Positions 13,899-20,742 of a stretch of DNA of 31,127 nucleotides are shown one piece after another. The translations under genes were made by a program, and so were the position numbers. How positions within the stretch are numbered: position 1 is the first letter of the stretch; every line of letters begins with the position of its first letter. This stretch comes from a virus, in the IMG/VR virus record IMGVR_UViG_3300040808_002645, positions 1-31,127 of that record. The stretch is one strand, 5' to 3'. A model generated the notes under the pieces. It searched no databases, was not told the origin of the DNA, and was given only the letters and a program-made list of their open reading frames with translations.

Positions 13899-14070
13899 GG
13901 TTACCCCCTGCTCGGTTTTGCGCCTGGATGATTAGGCGCCCCTCAAACTCTATGCGCCGCTCTTCGGCCACCTCAAGACAAATCAGATCCGCGCACACTT
14001 CCCGGCATCGGTCGTCGGGCCACGGGATCGTCAGATCGACGGCATCGCCGCCGCAGAATGCGCAGATCAT
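13885..14070 (-). CDS. Small Cys-rich protein, possible zinc ribbon, 61 aa
   Basis: The product has 61 residues, from ATG 14070 (ATGA overlap with the helicase gene). Cysteines lie at residues 3, 6, 22, 26 and 31 (CAFCGG, then CREVCADLIC), which could hold a zinc ion in a small ribbon or knuckle. The C-terminal half is helical and polar (EVAEERRIEFEGRLIIQAQN). It follows the helicase and may be a replication accessory or regulator. The metal site is inferred from spacing only. Confidence 0.6.
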   Translation of the reverse strand: MICAFCGGDAVDLTIPWPDDRCREVCADLICLEVAEERRIEFEGRLIIQAQNRAGGNHGEQ

Positions 14071-16106
14071 GCGTACCTCTCGAACATGCTCATGGGTATG
14101 CGGTAGACGCTGGCAGTCTGCCCGGCGATCCTCGTGCGCACTGTCCGGCCGCGTGAGCTCGCCGTTGTCTCGATGTAGCCCGACTCATGCCACCGCTCGA
14201 TGGTGCCTTCATCGAAGCCGCCGCGTCGCAGCCACTCTCGGACCACGTATTCGAGGATGTCCACGCTCTTCTCGTGATTCCAGCGCCCAGCAAATCCGCC
14301 GTGAACAGGCCGATACAGCCGCTCGTCTTCGGCCGGGTCTTGTGCTGCGGGCTTCTCACACCCGGTATGCCAAAACCGCGCCCGCTCCGCTGCGCATCGC
14401 TGCATCACGTATCGCAGCGCCGCAAGGGGCTGGTCTGCGTCTTCGGACCCGTGCCGGCAGCTTGCGAGGGCCGCCGCCCACACGTCGCACTCGGGCTCCG
14501 GCACCCCGACAGCATGCACGAGGTAGGCCGCGACCTTGAGGGCCGCCACAATGCGCCCCAGCCGCTCGGCTACTGCACCGTCAGCCTTTAGGGCACGAGT
14601 CAGCCGCTTGCTCTCGTCGGTGAATCGGGCTTTAAGGTCGCCCCAATCGCCCGCCAGCAGATGACGCACGACACGCCGCCCCAGGTGCCCGTGATGCGTC
14701 TCGGCGCCGAGCTGCACACGCCGGGCAACCTCGCCCGATGCCAGCGGTGAACCGATCAAGCAGAGCACACGAGCCCGAGCCCCTGCATCCTGGGTGAAGC
14801 TCGTCAACCGCTGCTCTCCCGAGCTGTCGCCCGCGCTTGACCACTTCTCCGTCGCCCGCAGCCCGACCGCCCGGCCGTTGCTTCCGGGCTTGCCGCGTAT
14901 CGCCCCGGTGCCGTTGCCGTGCATGTAAACAACGGCCGCCACGTCATCCGGCCGCCGTGCCTCTTTCGAGTCGTCCAACATCAGCGGCAAGTCTCGCAGC
15001 GTAGCGGCTCGGGCCTCGACGCCGGCCTTCGAGGTATTCCAACTCGGCACGGCTCGCGGGTCTTGCCAAACGGCCGCCGCCGCTTTGCCGATGGTGCTCT
15101 TGCCTTGCGATGTGCGTCCGCTGCGGTCGATGAACCACGGCGTGCCCAGGTCCAACGGCCGCACAAGGATGGACGCAATCTGGTTGTACGTAGACAGCCA
15201 GAACGCCTCCGAGCTCGCCGCGGGCTGCACGACTTCTTCGAGGTAGCCCGACCAGGTGCCCGCCGTGCCATATGCCGCCGCCAGCGACTCGACGCCATCG
15301 TCTGACATCAGGTCTACGCCTGGGTCATCCGGCCGCCCGATGTACTCGCGACCGGCTAGGAATCCTCTCGGCTCGCCGTCCCGGTAAATCCACCCGAGCC
15401 GCGATGACACGTCACGCCTGGGTATCCTCGTCTCGTTCTTCGTGGTCGCCTCATCCAGATACCGCACGACATCCGAGGCAGACACGCTCGTGATGCTGGC
15501 GCCGTGCGTCGCGAGCTCCGCCACAAGCTCACGCGATGACGCCGCCACGGCCCGAGGCACAATCCGCCGCACGATGCCGCCGCCGAAGGACCGCCAGCAG
15601 ATGCGCAGCGCATCGCCCGCGCCGTTTACCTCGCTCAAGTATTGGTCAATCCAGATCGGCCGCGACGTGATGCGCACCGCGCCCTGTTCCGTGTCGCGAT
15701 ACAGGCCCGCCGCGCTGCAGATGTAGGGTTTCGGGTCTTGCCATCCTTTCGGCAGGTCCGCCCCCACGTCGCCCCGCTGCACGGCGTCGGGCAGGTCATC
15801 CGGCCGCGCTTTCAGCGCCCGCCGTAGCTCGGCCACACGCTTACTGCCGCCACGCACGTTGCCCAGCGTCGCGAGCCAGTGCGCCACCTCATCGCGATAC
15901 GCTGCGGTCATCTGCCGCAGCCGCCGTATGCGCTCGGGCTCAAGCCACGCCGTGATTCCCTCGAGGTCGCCCGCAGCGACGGCCGCCGCCGTCTCGGTCA
16001 TCTGCTCGCGTGTCGTGCCGGTCTGGTCGTCCATGATGTAAACCCTCGCAATCTCGCCGATGTCGGGCTTGATCGGTTGCTCGTCTGACTTGTCGTCTCG
16101 CATCAT
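14067..16106 (-). CDS. Replicative helicase of the DUF927 type
   Basis: The product has 679 residues. The P-loop (SGRTSQGKST, residues 329-338) lies in a context typical of DUF927 helicases: STYNQIASILVRPLDLGTPWFIDRSG. It is followed by a Walker B-like LPLMLDD (373-379) and a segment with GNGTGAIRGKPG that resembles the Gly-rich loop before the arginine region. Upstream, GWIYRDGEPRGFLAG also fits that family. The C-terminal 200 residues are helical and end in a winged-helix-like part (VVREWLRRGGFDEGTIERWHESGYIETT). Directly downstream of a primase with ATGA overlap, it is best read as the unwinding motor of the phage replisome. Two ATG codons (16106 and 16103) are equally possible starts. Confidence 0.8.
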   Translation of the reverse strand: MMRDDKSDEQPIKPDIGEIARVYIMDDQTGTTREQMTETAAAVAAGDLEGITAWLEPERIRRLRQMTAAYRDEVAHWLATLGNVRGGSKRVAELRRALKARPDDLPDAVQRGDVGADLPKGWQDPKPYICSAAGLYRDTEQGAVRITSRPIWIDQYLSEVNGAGDALRICWRSFGGGIVRRIVPRAVAASSRELVAELATHGASITSVSASDVVRYLDEATTKNETRIPRRDVSSRLGWIYRDGEPRGFLAGREYIGRPDDPGVDLMSDDGVESLAAAYGTAGTWSGYLEEVVQPAASSEAFWLSTYNQIASILVRPLDLGTPWFIDRSGRTSQGKSTIGKAAAAVWQDPRAVPSWNTSKAGVEARAATLRDLPLMLDDSKEARRPDDVAAVVYMHGNGTGAIRGKPGSNGRAVGLRATEKWSSAGDSSGEQRLTSFTQDAGARARVLCLIGSPLASGEVARRVQLGAETHHGHLGRRVVRHLLAGDWGDLKARFTDESKRLTRALKADGAVAERLGRIVAALKVAAYLVHAVGVPEPECDVWAAALASCRHGSEDADQPLAALRYVMQRCAAERARFWHTGCEKPAAQDPAEDERLYRPVHGGFAGRWNHEKSVDILEYVVREWLRRGGFDEGTIERWHESGYIETTASSRGRTVRTRIAGQTASVYRIPMSMFERYA

Positions 16107-16981
16107 CGCCCCGCCAGCGTCAAAAGGTAACGCCCCAGCCCATCACGGTATCCGCAGCTTTTGGCATGGTCGCACATCGCCGGGCCGTCGCTGTCGATAT
16201 ACCACCAGACCGAGCCACGGCCGCAGCTCGGGCACAACGCCCGCCGAGCCCGTGCCCCGTCAGCCGTCAGCTGTCCGCCGCACTGCTCGACTGCTCGCCG
16301 CCGCGCCGCAGAGTCGCACTGCATCACTTCGATGACCGCCCGCGCTTCGTCGGCTATCGTGTCCACCCGTCGCTGCAGGGCTGCGGCTCGTCGCTCGGCC
16401 TCTTCGGCTCGTCGCTTCTCTCGGTCTAGGTGCTGCTCGTGGAGCTCGACTGCTCTCGGCAGCAAATCGAGCAACGGACCCTCAATGCCGATGCGCATGT
16501 GCGGGCCGCCGTTGCCGACGCACGGCACGTAGTACATGCGGCACGGGTCGCTGCACGCCGGGTCTGCTGGAATCCCGAGCCGCTGCATCGTGTCGCGATA
16601 CACCCGCGACCACATGCGACCGGGCACTGGTCGCTCAAGGGGCACCACGACTCGGCAGCGGTGCTCGTCGTCCGTGTGGCTCCAAGTCGTATAGACGATG
16701 TGCGCGTATCGGCTCCATCTCGACGCCGCTGCAGCTACCGTCTCGCCGTTGTCGTGGTCTAGGACCAGGCAACTGACCTCGACGACGTGCGACGCTCGCC
16801 GCGTGCCCTCGATGCGTGCCGGCGACCACAGCGGAGCCGCTTGCAGTCGCTCCTCCTTCGTGCCCGTATGCGGCCGGTACTTCGTAAGCGTGTCGCGGAG
16901 TGCTTCCCACGTGAGATCACGGTGTATCGGCGTCGTCTCGCGCGTATGCGGATACCACGCCGTCGCCCAAGTTTGAGCCAT
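16103..16981 (-). CDS. Primase of the archaeo-eukaryotic (AEP) type with C-terminal zinc ribbon
   Basis: The product has 292 residues from ATG 16981, with a GGGGGAAC ribosome site. The active-site pattern of AEP primases is visible: VLDHDN (D75 and D77), then YTTWSHTDDEHRCRVVVPLERPV (S101, H107 and R108) and DPACSDPCRMYYVPCVG near residue 140. A long charged coiled coil follows (residues 182-215), then a zinc ribbon, LCPSCGRGS with a second pair CDHAKSCGY. It makes RNA or DNA primers for the phage fork. The zinc ribbon is last here, whereas it is first in DnaG-type primases. It is coupled to the helicase gene. Confidence 0.8.
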   Translation of the reverse strand: MAQTWATAWYPHTRETTPIHRDLTWEALRDTLTKYRPHTGTKEERLQAAPLWSPARIEGTRRASHVVEVSCLVLDHDNGETVAAAASRWSRYAHIVYTTWSHTDDEHRCRVVVPLERPVPGRMWSRVYRDTMQRLGIPADPACSDPCRMYYVPCVGNGGPHMRIGIEGPLLDLLPRAVELHEQHLDREKRRAEEAERRAAALQRRVDTIADEARAVIEVMQCDSAARRRAVEQCGGQLTADGARARRALCPSCGRGSVWWYIDSDGPAMCDHAKSCGYRDGLGRYLLTLAGR

Positions 16982-17083
16982 TGTTCCCCCAATATTGCCC
17001 CGGACCCCTGCATCTGCTAGAGTCCGGTCAGGTTAATCAGTTGCGGCGGTCGTCATCCCTCAATGTCGGCCGCCGCTTTTCGT
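16982..17083. promoter_or_regulatory. Hairpin-rich gap between SSB and primase genes
   Basis: The 102-base gap holds two stem-loops. One is CCGGAC/GTCCGG (17000-17005 with 17022-17027). The other is GCGGCGG/CCGCCGC (17043-17049 with 17070-17076), followed on the plus strand by TTTT at 17077-17080. The U run is on the wrong side for the leftward SSB message, so the second hairpin would stop rightward transcription or block read-through. The first may be an operator or RNA leader for the primase operon. Confidence 0.4.
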
Positions 17084-17527
17084 TTAGAACGGAATGTCAT
17101 CGTCGGCCGGCCGCTGGCGATACCCGCCGCCGCCGCCGTTGCCTCGACTGTCGCCCCGGCCGCCGCTGTCACGCCCGCCGCCGCTCGGTCTGCTGCTGTC
17201 GCCCTTACCGCCGATGAACGCGACGCGATCCGCGATGACTTCGGTGCTGTATCGCTTCTCGCCCGTGTCCGTCTCCCACGATGACGTGCGCAGCTTGCCC
17301 TCGATGTAGCACTGCGAGCCCTTGCGAAGAAACCGCCCCACATTGTCGGCCGTGCGACCAAAGCAGACCACGCGGTGCCACTCGGTATGATCGACCCATT
17401 GATCGCCGTCTTTTTGGCGCTCGCTGGTCGCGATGCTTAGGCGGCAAACCTGCGTGCCGCTGCGTGTCGTCTTTACCTCGGGATCCCTGCCCAGGTTGCC
17501 CACGAGTATCACCTTATTGACCGTCAT
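17084..17527 (-). CDS. ssb: Single-stranded DNA-binding protein
   Basis: The product has 147 residues with a classic bacterial-type SSB layout. The OB fold (residues 1-108) carries [15 protein letters not shown], the [17 protein letters not shown] strand and [19 protein letters not shown] Gly/Arg/Ser-rich flexible linker follows, and the acidic tip DDDIPF ends the protein. That tip recruits host replication and repair proteins such as polymerase subunits, RecO or primase. The start is ATG 17527 with GGGGGAACG; it overlaps the upstream gene by 14 bases. SSB coats single strands during replication and during RecT-mediated annealing. It is intact and full length. Confidence 0.95.
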   Translation of the reverse strand: MTVNKVILVGNLGRDPEVKTTRSGTQVCRLSIATSERQKDGDQWVDHTEWHRVVCFGRTADNVGRFLRKGSQCYIEGKLRTSSWETDTGEKRYSTEVIADRVAFIGGKGDSSRPSGGGRDSGGRGDSRGNGGGGGYRQRPADDDIPF

Positions 17528-17774
17528 CGTTCCCCCTAGTCTGCTGTCGGATGCGATACGCCATCCTGACGAGTGCTTCGTGCAGGTATTCCGGCGTCTG
17601 CTCTACTGTCGCCCGGCCGGCGTCGGTGAGCTCTTCGCCCTCGACGAGCCCGAGCCGCTGCAGCTCGCCACGACAAACACCGGGCCAACCCAGCCCGCAA
17701 GCCAGCGCCCGCAGCGCAATCGCTTGCCGCAGGTCTAGGGCCGGTCCTGTTTTGTCCGCCGTGTCGGCTACCAT
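17514..17774 (-). CDS. Small winged-helix-like protein, 86 aa
   Basis: The start is ATG 17774 with GAGGTGAG; the much longer open frame upstream is an antisense shadow of the exonuclease gene. The product has 86 residues. The core reads as a winged helix: [32 protein letters not shown], then [12 protein letters not shown], with a Lys/Arg-poor recognition helix and a short wing. The C-terminus is helical and basic. It is the first gene of the leftward replication operon and sits opposite the recombination operon, so it may regulate the divergent region. It resembles the winged-helix-like gene at 10489-10758 in size and layout. Confidence 0.6.
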   Translation of the reverse strand: MVADTADKTGPALDLRQAIALRALACGLGWPGVCRGELQRLGLVEGEELTDAGRATVEQTPEYLHEALVRMAYRIRQQTRGNDDGQ

Positions 17775-17834
17775 CGTCTCACCTCGTACCGGCGAAGCTA
17801 CCCGCCGACCGGTGCACAATGCAAGGGGGTTGAA
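17775..17834. promoter_or_regulatory. Divergent control region of replication and recombination operons
   Basis: Sixty bases separate a leftward and a rightward start. ACCGGCG (17788-17794) and CGCCGACCGGT (17803-17813) form an imperfect inverted repeat that could bind a dimeric regulator. A CACAAT hexamer at 17815-17820 is a weak rightward -10. The rightward ribosome site AAGGGGGTTGAA is at 17823-17834. Confidence 0.35.
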
Positions 17835-18746
17835 GTGGTACAGCAATATCTCACGCACAGCGCATGGCTCGATGCCAGGCGTGCGAACTACGCTATCGGG
17901 GCGTCTGACGTCGCAAAGATTATCGGGGCGTCCGCGTATGGCTCGCCGTGGTCTGTCTGGCTGGCGCATCATCGCCCGTCCGAAGAGGATGGCATCCCCG
18001 AGCACTTCCAGCTTGGGCACGATCTGGAGCCCGTGACGCTGCGGGCTTACGGCCGCCGCGAGGGCATCGAGATCACCCACATGGATCGGGCTATCTACCG
18101 GCATCCGAAGGTCGATTGGCTGCAGATGAGCCCCGATGGCATCACCGGGCCGGTCGATGCCCCGACCGCGCACTATGAGGCCAAAGCATGCATGAACGCT
18201 GCCGTCGCGGGCAAGCTGCCGCCCTCCGAAGAGATGCCCGCCGACGATTGGACCGTGCCCGATTGGCGTTATCAGATGCTCTGGCAGTTTGCCGCGTGCC
18301 CGTCGCTGAAGACGAACACGCTCTGCGTCATGCTGCCGTGGTTTGAAGTCCGCTCCTACACGCTGCGCCGTGAAGACGTCGCTAAAGACATCGGCGATCT
18401 CGTGATGCACGTCGCCCGCTGGCGAGAGACCGTGTTGCAGACCAAGACGCCGCCGCCCGCCGACAGCTCGAAGGAGTGCACGGCCGGCGTGAACTGGTTG
18501 CACCCGGCGCCCGACGATTGGGCCAAAAAGACCGACGACCGGCCGCGCCGTGACGCTACGCCCGAAGAAGCCGATCTCCTGATGCGCTACGCCGATGCGA
18601 AAGACGCAGAAAAAGCCGCCAAGACGGCCGCCGCCGCGCTGCGGAATCAATGCGTGCCCCTGTTTGGCGAGCACTACCAACTCAACCTCGGCGACGGTGC
18701 ACGGGCAACCTGCAACGCCCGCCGCACGATTACGGTGAAACGATGA
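17835..18746 (+). CDS. YqaJ-type (lambda-exonuclease-like) recombination nuclease
   Basis: The product has 303 residues from GTG 17835, with an AAGGGGG ribosome site at good spacing. The PD-(D/E)xK nuclease core is visible: IGASDVAKIIGASAYGSPW (residues 21-39), LGHDLEPVTLRAYGRR (60-75), the catalytic D101 in SPDGI, E115 and K117 in YEAKA, and Q147 in RYQMLWQF. Such enzymes chew 5' ends to give 3' overhangs for annealing by the partner protein encoded next. The C-terminus has a helical tail rich in Ala/Lys. The ATG of the annealing protein overlaps the stop (ATGA). GTG start and coupling are consistent with tightly balanced expression of the pair. Confidence 0.88.
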   Translation: MVQQYLTHSAWLDARRANYAIGASDVAKIIGASAYGSPWSVWLAHHRPSEEDGIPEHFQLGHDLEPVTLRAYGRREGIEITHMDRAIYRHPKVDWLQMSPDGITGPVDAPTAHYEAKACMNAAVAGKLPPSEEMPADDWTVPDWRYQMLWQFAACPSLKTNTLCVMLPWFEVRSYTLRREDVAKDIGDLVMHVARWRETVLQTKTPPPADSSKECTAGVNWLHPAPDDWAKKTDDRPRRDATPEEADLLMRYADAKDAEKAAKTAAAALRNQCVPLFGEHYQLNLGDGARATCNARRTITVKR

Positions 18747-19357
18747 CTACTGCCCTAGAACCTGCGGAGCTCGATGTGCTCGCCCGCGTATGCGGTACGC
18801 TCGCGAAGTCCACACTGATCCCGCGCGACTTTCAGCGCAGCCCCGAAAACTGTCTGGTCGCGCTGCTGATTGCGCGCAAGATGGGCGAGGATCCGATCAC
18901 CCTGATGCAGCACATGTATATCCTGCACGGCCGCGCTTCATTCTCGACCGCCTACATGATCGCCCGGGCCAATGCGTCGGGACGTCTTCGCGGCGTCATC
19001 ATGTGGGACGTCGAAGGGACGGGCGCTGATATGGTCGTGACGGCCTATGCCACGCTCGCCGAGACCGGCGACCGCCTATCGTGCACGGTCAGCATGCAGA
19101 TGGCCAACGCGGAAAAATGGACCAAAAACAGCAAGTACCGCACGATGCCCGAGCTCATGTTGCGGTATCGGGCAGCCTCGCAGCTTATCCGCTTGTATCT
19201 GCCCGATGTGCTGCTCGGGTACAGCACCGACGAGATGCAGACCACGCACGCGCGCGAAGAGCCCCAGGTGGTGCACCTGCAGTCATCGCCTGTCGATGAT
19301 TGGGAGAGCGCCCTAGCTACGCCCGCAATCACGGACACGTCCAGCGCCGCGGATTGA
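18743..19357 (+). CDS. RecT-like single-strand annealing protein
   Basis: The product has 204 residues from ATG 18743, overlapping the exonuclease stop. RecT-type pattern: STLIPRDFQRSPENCLVALL, then ARKMGEDPITLMQHMYILHGRASFS and AYMIARANASGRLRG, followed by strands (MVVTAYATLAETGDRLSCTV) and the conserved-looking WTKNSKYRTMPELMLRYRAASQLIRLYLPDVLLG. These proteins coat 3' overhangs and anneal them to complementary strands, often beside SSB at a fork. It is shorter than the textbook 260-270 residue proteins, mainly at the C-terminus, which is a variable acidic tail. It forms a two-component recombinase with the upstream nuclease. Confidence 0.8.
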   Translation: MTTALEPAELDVLARVCGTLAKSTLIPRDFQRSPENCLVALLIARKMGEDPITLMQHMYILHGRASFSTAYMIARANASGRLRGVIMWDVEGTGADMVVTAYATLAETGDRLSCTVSMQMANAEKWTKNSKYRTMPELMLRYRAASQLIRLYLPDVLLGYSTDEMQTTHAREEPQVVHLQSSPVDDWESALATPAITDTSSAAD

Positions 19358-19424
19358 CGGCCGCCGCTGGCGGTTGTTATCGCTGGCGGGCGCCGCCGTG
19401 TTTTCCATTGGGCACGGCAGTGCA

Positions 19425-19455
19425 CCCGGCCGCCGGGATGGGCTCGGCGGTCGGG
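19425..19455 (+). terminator. GC hairpin between recombination genes and membrane protein gene
   Basis: A ten-base stem (19425-19434 with 19446-19455, one G-U pair) with an 11-base loop lies in the 119-base gap. Only two U residues follow, so it would pause or partly terminate the rightward transcript, lowering expression of the next gene. The rest of the gap shows GC-rich inverted words but nothing firm. Confidence 0.4.
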
Positions 19456-19476
19456 TTCACGTTCTAGGGGGTATCT

Positions 19477-19668
19477 ATGCGTCTCGTCGGTATGTACTGG
19501 GCGGTCTTCACGTTGTCGCTGTTTTCAACGCTTTGCTGCTGGCAACTGCTGGCACCGCTGGCGCACGGTCAGCCCGCGTTGCTCATCGTGGCGATTCTTG
19601 CATGCTTGGGCACTGGTACCCTTGTCATGCTGCCGTTTACCGATGCCATCTGCGACATGCGACCCTAG
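19477..19668 (+). CDS. Small two-pass membrane protein, 63 aa
   Basis: The product has 63 residues from ATG 19477, with a TAGGGGGTATCT ribosome site. Two hydrophobic helices (residues 7-27, YWAVFTLSLFSTLCCWQLLA; and 34-55, ALLIVAILACLGTGTLVML) are joined by a short loop, with short charged ends. It looks like a holin- or exclusion-type membrane protein, but its place after the early recombination genes argues against a plain lysis function. It ends at TAG within a CTAG shared with the opposite-strand gene. Function open. Confidence 0.6.
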   Translation: MRLVGMYWAVFTLSLFSTLCCWQLLAPLAHGQPALLIVAILACLGTGTLVMLPFTDAICDMRP

Positions 19669-19976
19669 CGTGCTTCAAGGATGGTCACCCGTCGCTCGAG
19701 GTCGATAAAGTCTTCCGCGCTTACTGTCCGCGCAGTCTGCACCTGCATCATCGTTGACATCTCGACGACCGACCGAGATAGCTCGTCGATCTGAATCTCG
19801 ATGCGATCAAATCGGGCCTCTATTGCGTCGATGCGCGCCCACATCAGCCCTACAGCAGCGAGCAGCGCCCCAGTCTGGCCCAGGTTGCCCAGCGACGCCA
19901 GCGACGCCACAGGGCCCGGCAACGGCACGAGAGACGAGGGCTTGACGTCGCCCGGTGTCGTCGGTGTATCGGTCAT
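19665..19976 (-). CDS. Membrane/coiled-coil protein beside endolysin, holin candidate
   Basis: The product has 103 residues from ATG 19976, overlapping the endolysin stop by ATGA. A proline-rich N-terminus is followed by a moderately hydrophobic helix (residues 27-46, SLGNLGQTGALLAAVGLMWA) and then a heptad coiled coil (ARIDAIEARFDRIEIQIDEL, then IDLERRVTILEAR). One membrane span plus a coiled coil in the lysis position fits a holin-type or haemolysin XhlA-like accessory, though XhlA has its span at the other end. It is the last gene of the late block and converges on the membrane protein gene, sharing CTAG as stop. Confidence 0.5.
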   Translation of the reverse strand: MTDTPTTPGDVKPSSLVPLPGPVASLASLGNLGQTGALLAAVGLMWARIDAIEARFDRIEIQIDELSRSVVEMSTMMQVQTARTVSAEDFIDLERRVTILEAR

Positions 19977-20449
19977 AGCACCCGCCCGTACTGCGCACGC
20001 CAGGCACCCTCAGCGATCTTGTATAGATACTCGCGTTTAGGCGGTCCCGCTGCGCCGCTGTAGCTGACGTGTACGTGCCCGCCGTGCGTCGGATGGTATT
20101 CCAAGAACTGACGCACCGGAAGCCGCAGCCGCCGCGCCACATCTGCGATCTTGCTTGTCTCATGGTCCTGCACGAGCACGATGTCAGCCGCCCGCCCGAC
20201 TAGGTGCTCGCTTGTCTTACTGCCGCCGATTGCGGTATTGAGCGCATCCGTTCGGTACCCGCTCGTGATGCGTATCGGCCCCAGCGCATCCCGCAGCGGA
20301 TCAAGCACGGCAGCGCATAGGGCGACGATTGCCGCTTGATGCTCGGGCCGCTTCTGCAGCGCAACCGCGATGAGCTCGGGGCTCACGGTGCTGCTCGCGC
20401 AAAACTCCGACCACGTAAACCATCTGCCCGGCCGCTCACAAATCCACAT
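19973..20449 (-). CDS. Endolysin, M15-type peptidase
   Basis: The product has 158 residues. The M15 metallopeptidase signature is complete: ITSGYRTDALNTAIGG (61-76), SEHLVGRAADI (80-90, with H82 and D89 as zinc ligands), and HVHVS (125-129, with H127 as third ligand), with E118 as a possible catalytic base. Such enzymes cut the peptide cross-links of peptidoglycan (often D,D- or L,D-peptides) at the end of infection or, if virion-bound, during entry. No signal peptide is seen, so export would need a holin; the next gene is a candidate. No separate cell-wall-binding domain is present, which is usual when the host has an outer membrane. Confidence 0.85.
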   Translation of the reverse strand: MWICERPGRWFTWSEFCASSTVSPELIAVALQKRPEHQAAIVALCAAVLDPLRDALGPIRITSGYRTDALNTAIGGSKTSEHLVGRAADIVLVQDHETSKIADVARRLRLPVRQFLEYHPTHGGHVHVSYSGAAGPPKREYLYKIAEGAWRAQYGRVL

Positions 20450-20451
20450 GA

Positions 20452-20742
20452 TTACACCGTGATGCTCGTGCGTGCTGCATTTATCATATCACGCTGACTC
20501 ACGATGTCGGAGGCATCGGTGTAGGCATCTGCCCACTCGCCCGACCAGTCGAGCAGCGCCCGACGTGCCGGCCCCGAATAGCCTGCGATCTGCGTTTCTA
20601 TGTCGATGATGACGGCATCCACAAGGCTCGACCAAAGCACGAGCGCCGCTGCGAGCTCGGGCGCATCGTCTGCGAGCCCCGCGATAACCGCGCGCTGGGT
20701 CGTGACGTCCTGCAGTAGTGATGCCGCTATGCTGTATGTCAT
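20452..20742 (-). CDS. Small unknown protein after tail fibre gene, 96 aa
   Basis: The start is ATG 20742, overlapping the fibre stop by ATGA; an in-frame ATG nine codons earlier lies within the fibre gene. The product has 96 residues, helical and acidic, with a hydrophobic helix (ELAAALVLWSSLVDAVIIDIETQIAGY). It has no known family. Position between the tail fibre and the endolysin suggests a fibre-assembly or lysis-accessory role. The helix is amphipathic with charged residues and is not clearly membrane-spanning. Confidence 0.6.
   Translation of the reverse strand: MTYSIAASLLQDVTTQRAVIAGLADDAPELAAALVLWSSLVDAVIIDIETQIAGYSGPARRALLDWSGEWADAYTDASDIVSQRDMINAARTSITV

Noticed and set aside
17043-17080. 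Hairpin as terminator of the SSB message
   Set aside because: The T run is on the plus strand, the wrong side for a leftward transcript.
17775-18680. Long leftward extension of the 86-residue winged-helix-like gene
   Set aside because: Antisense to the exonuclease gene; the start at 17774 has a GAGGTGAG ribosome site.
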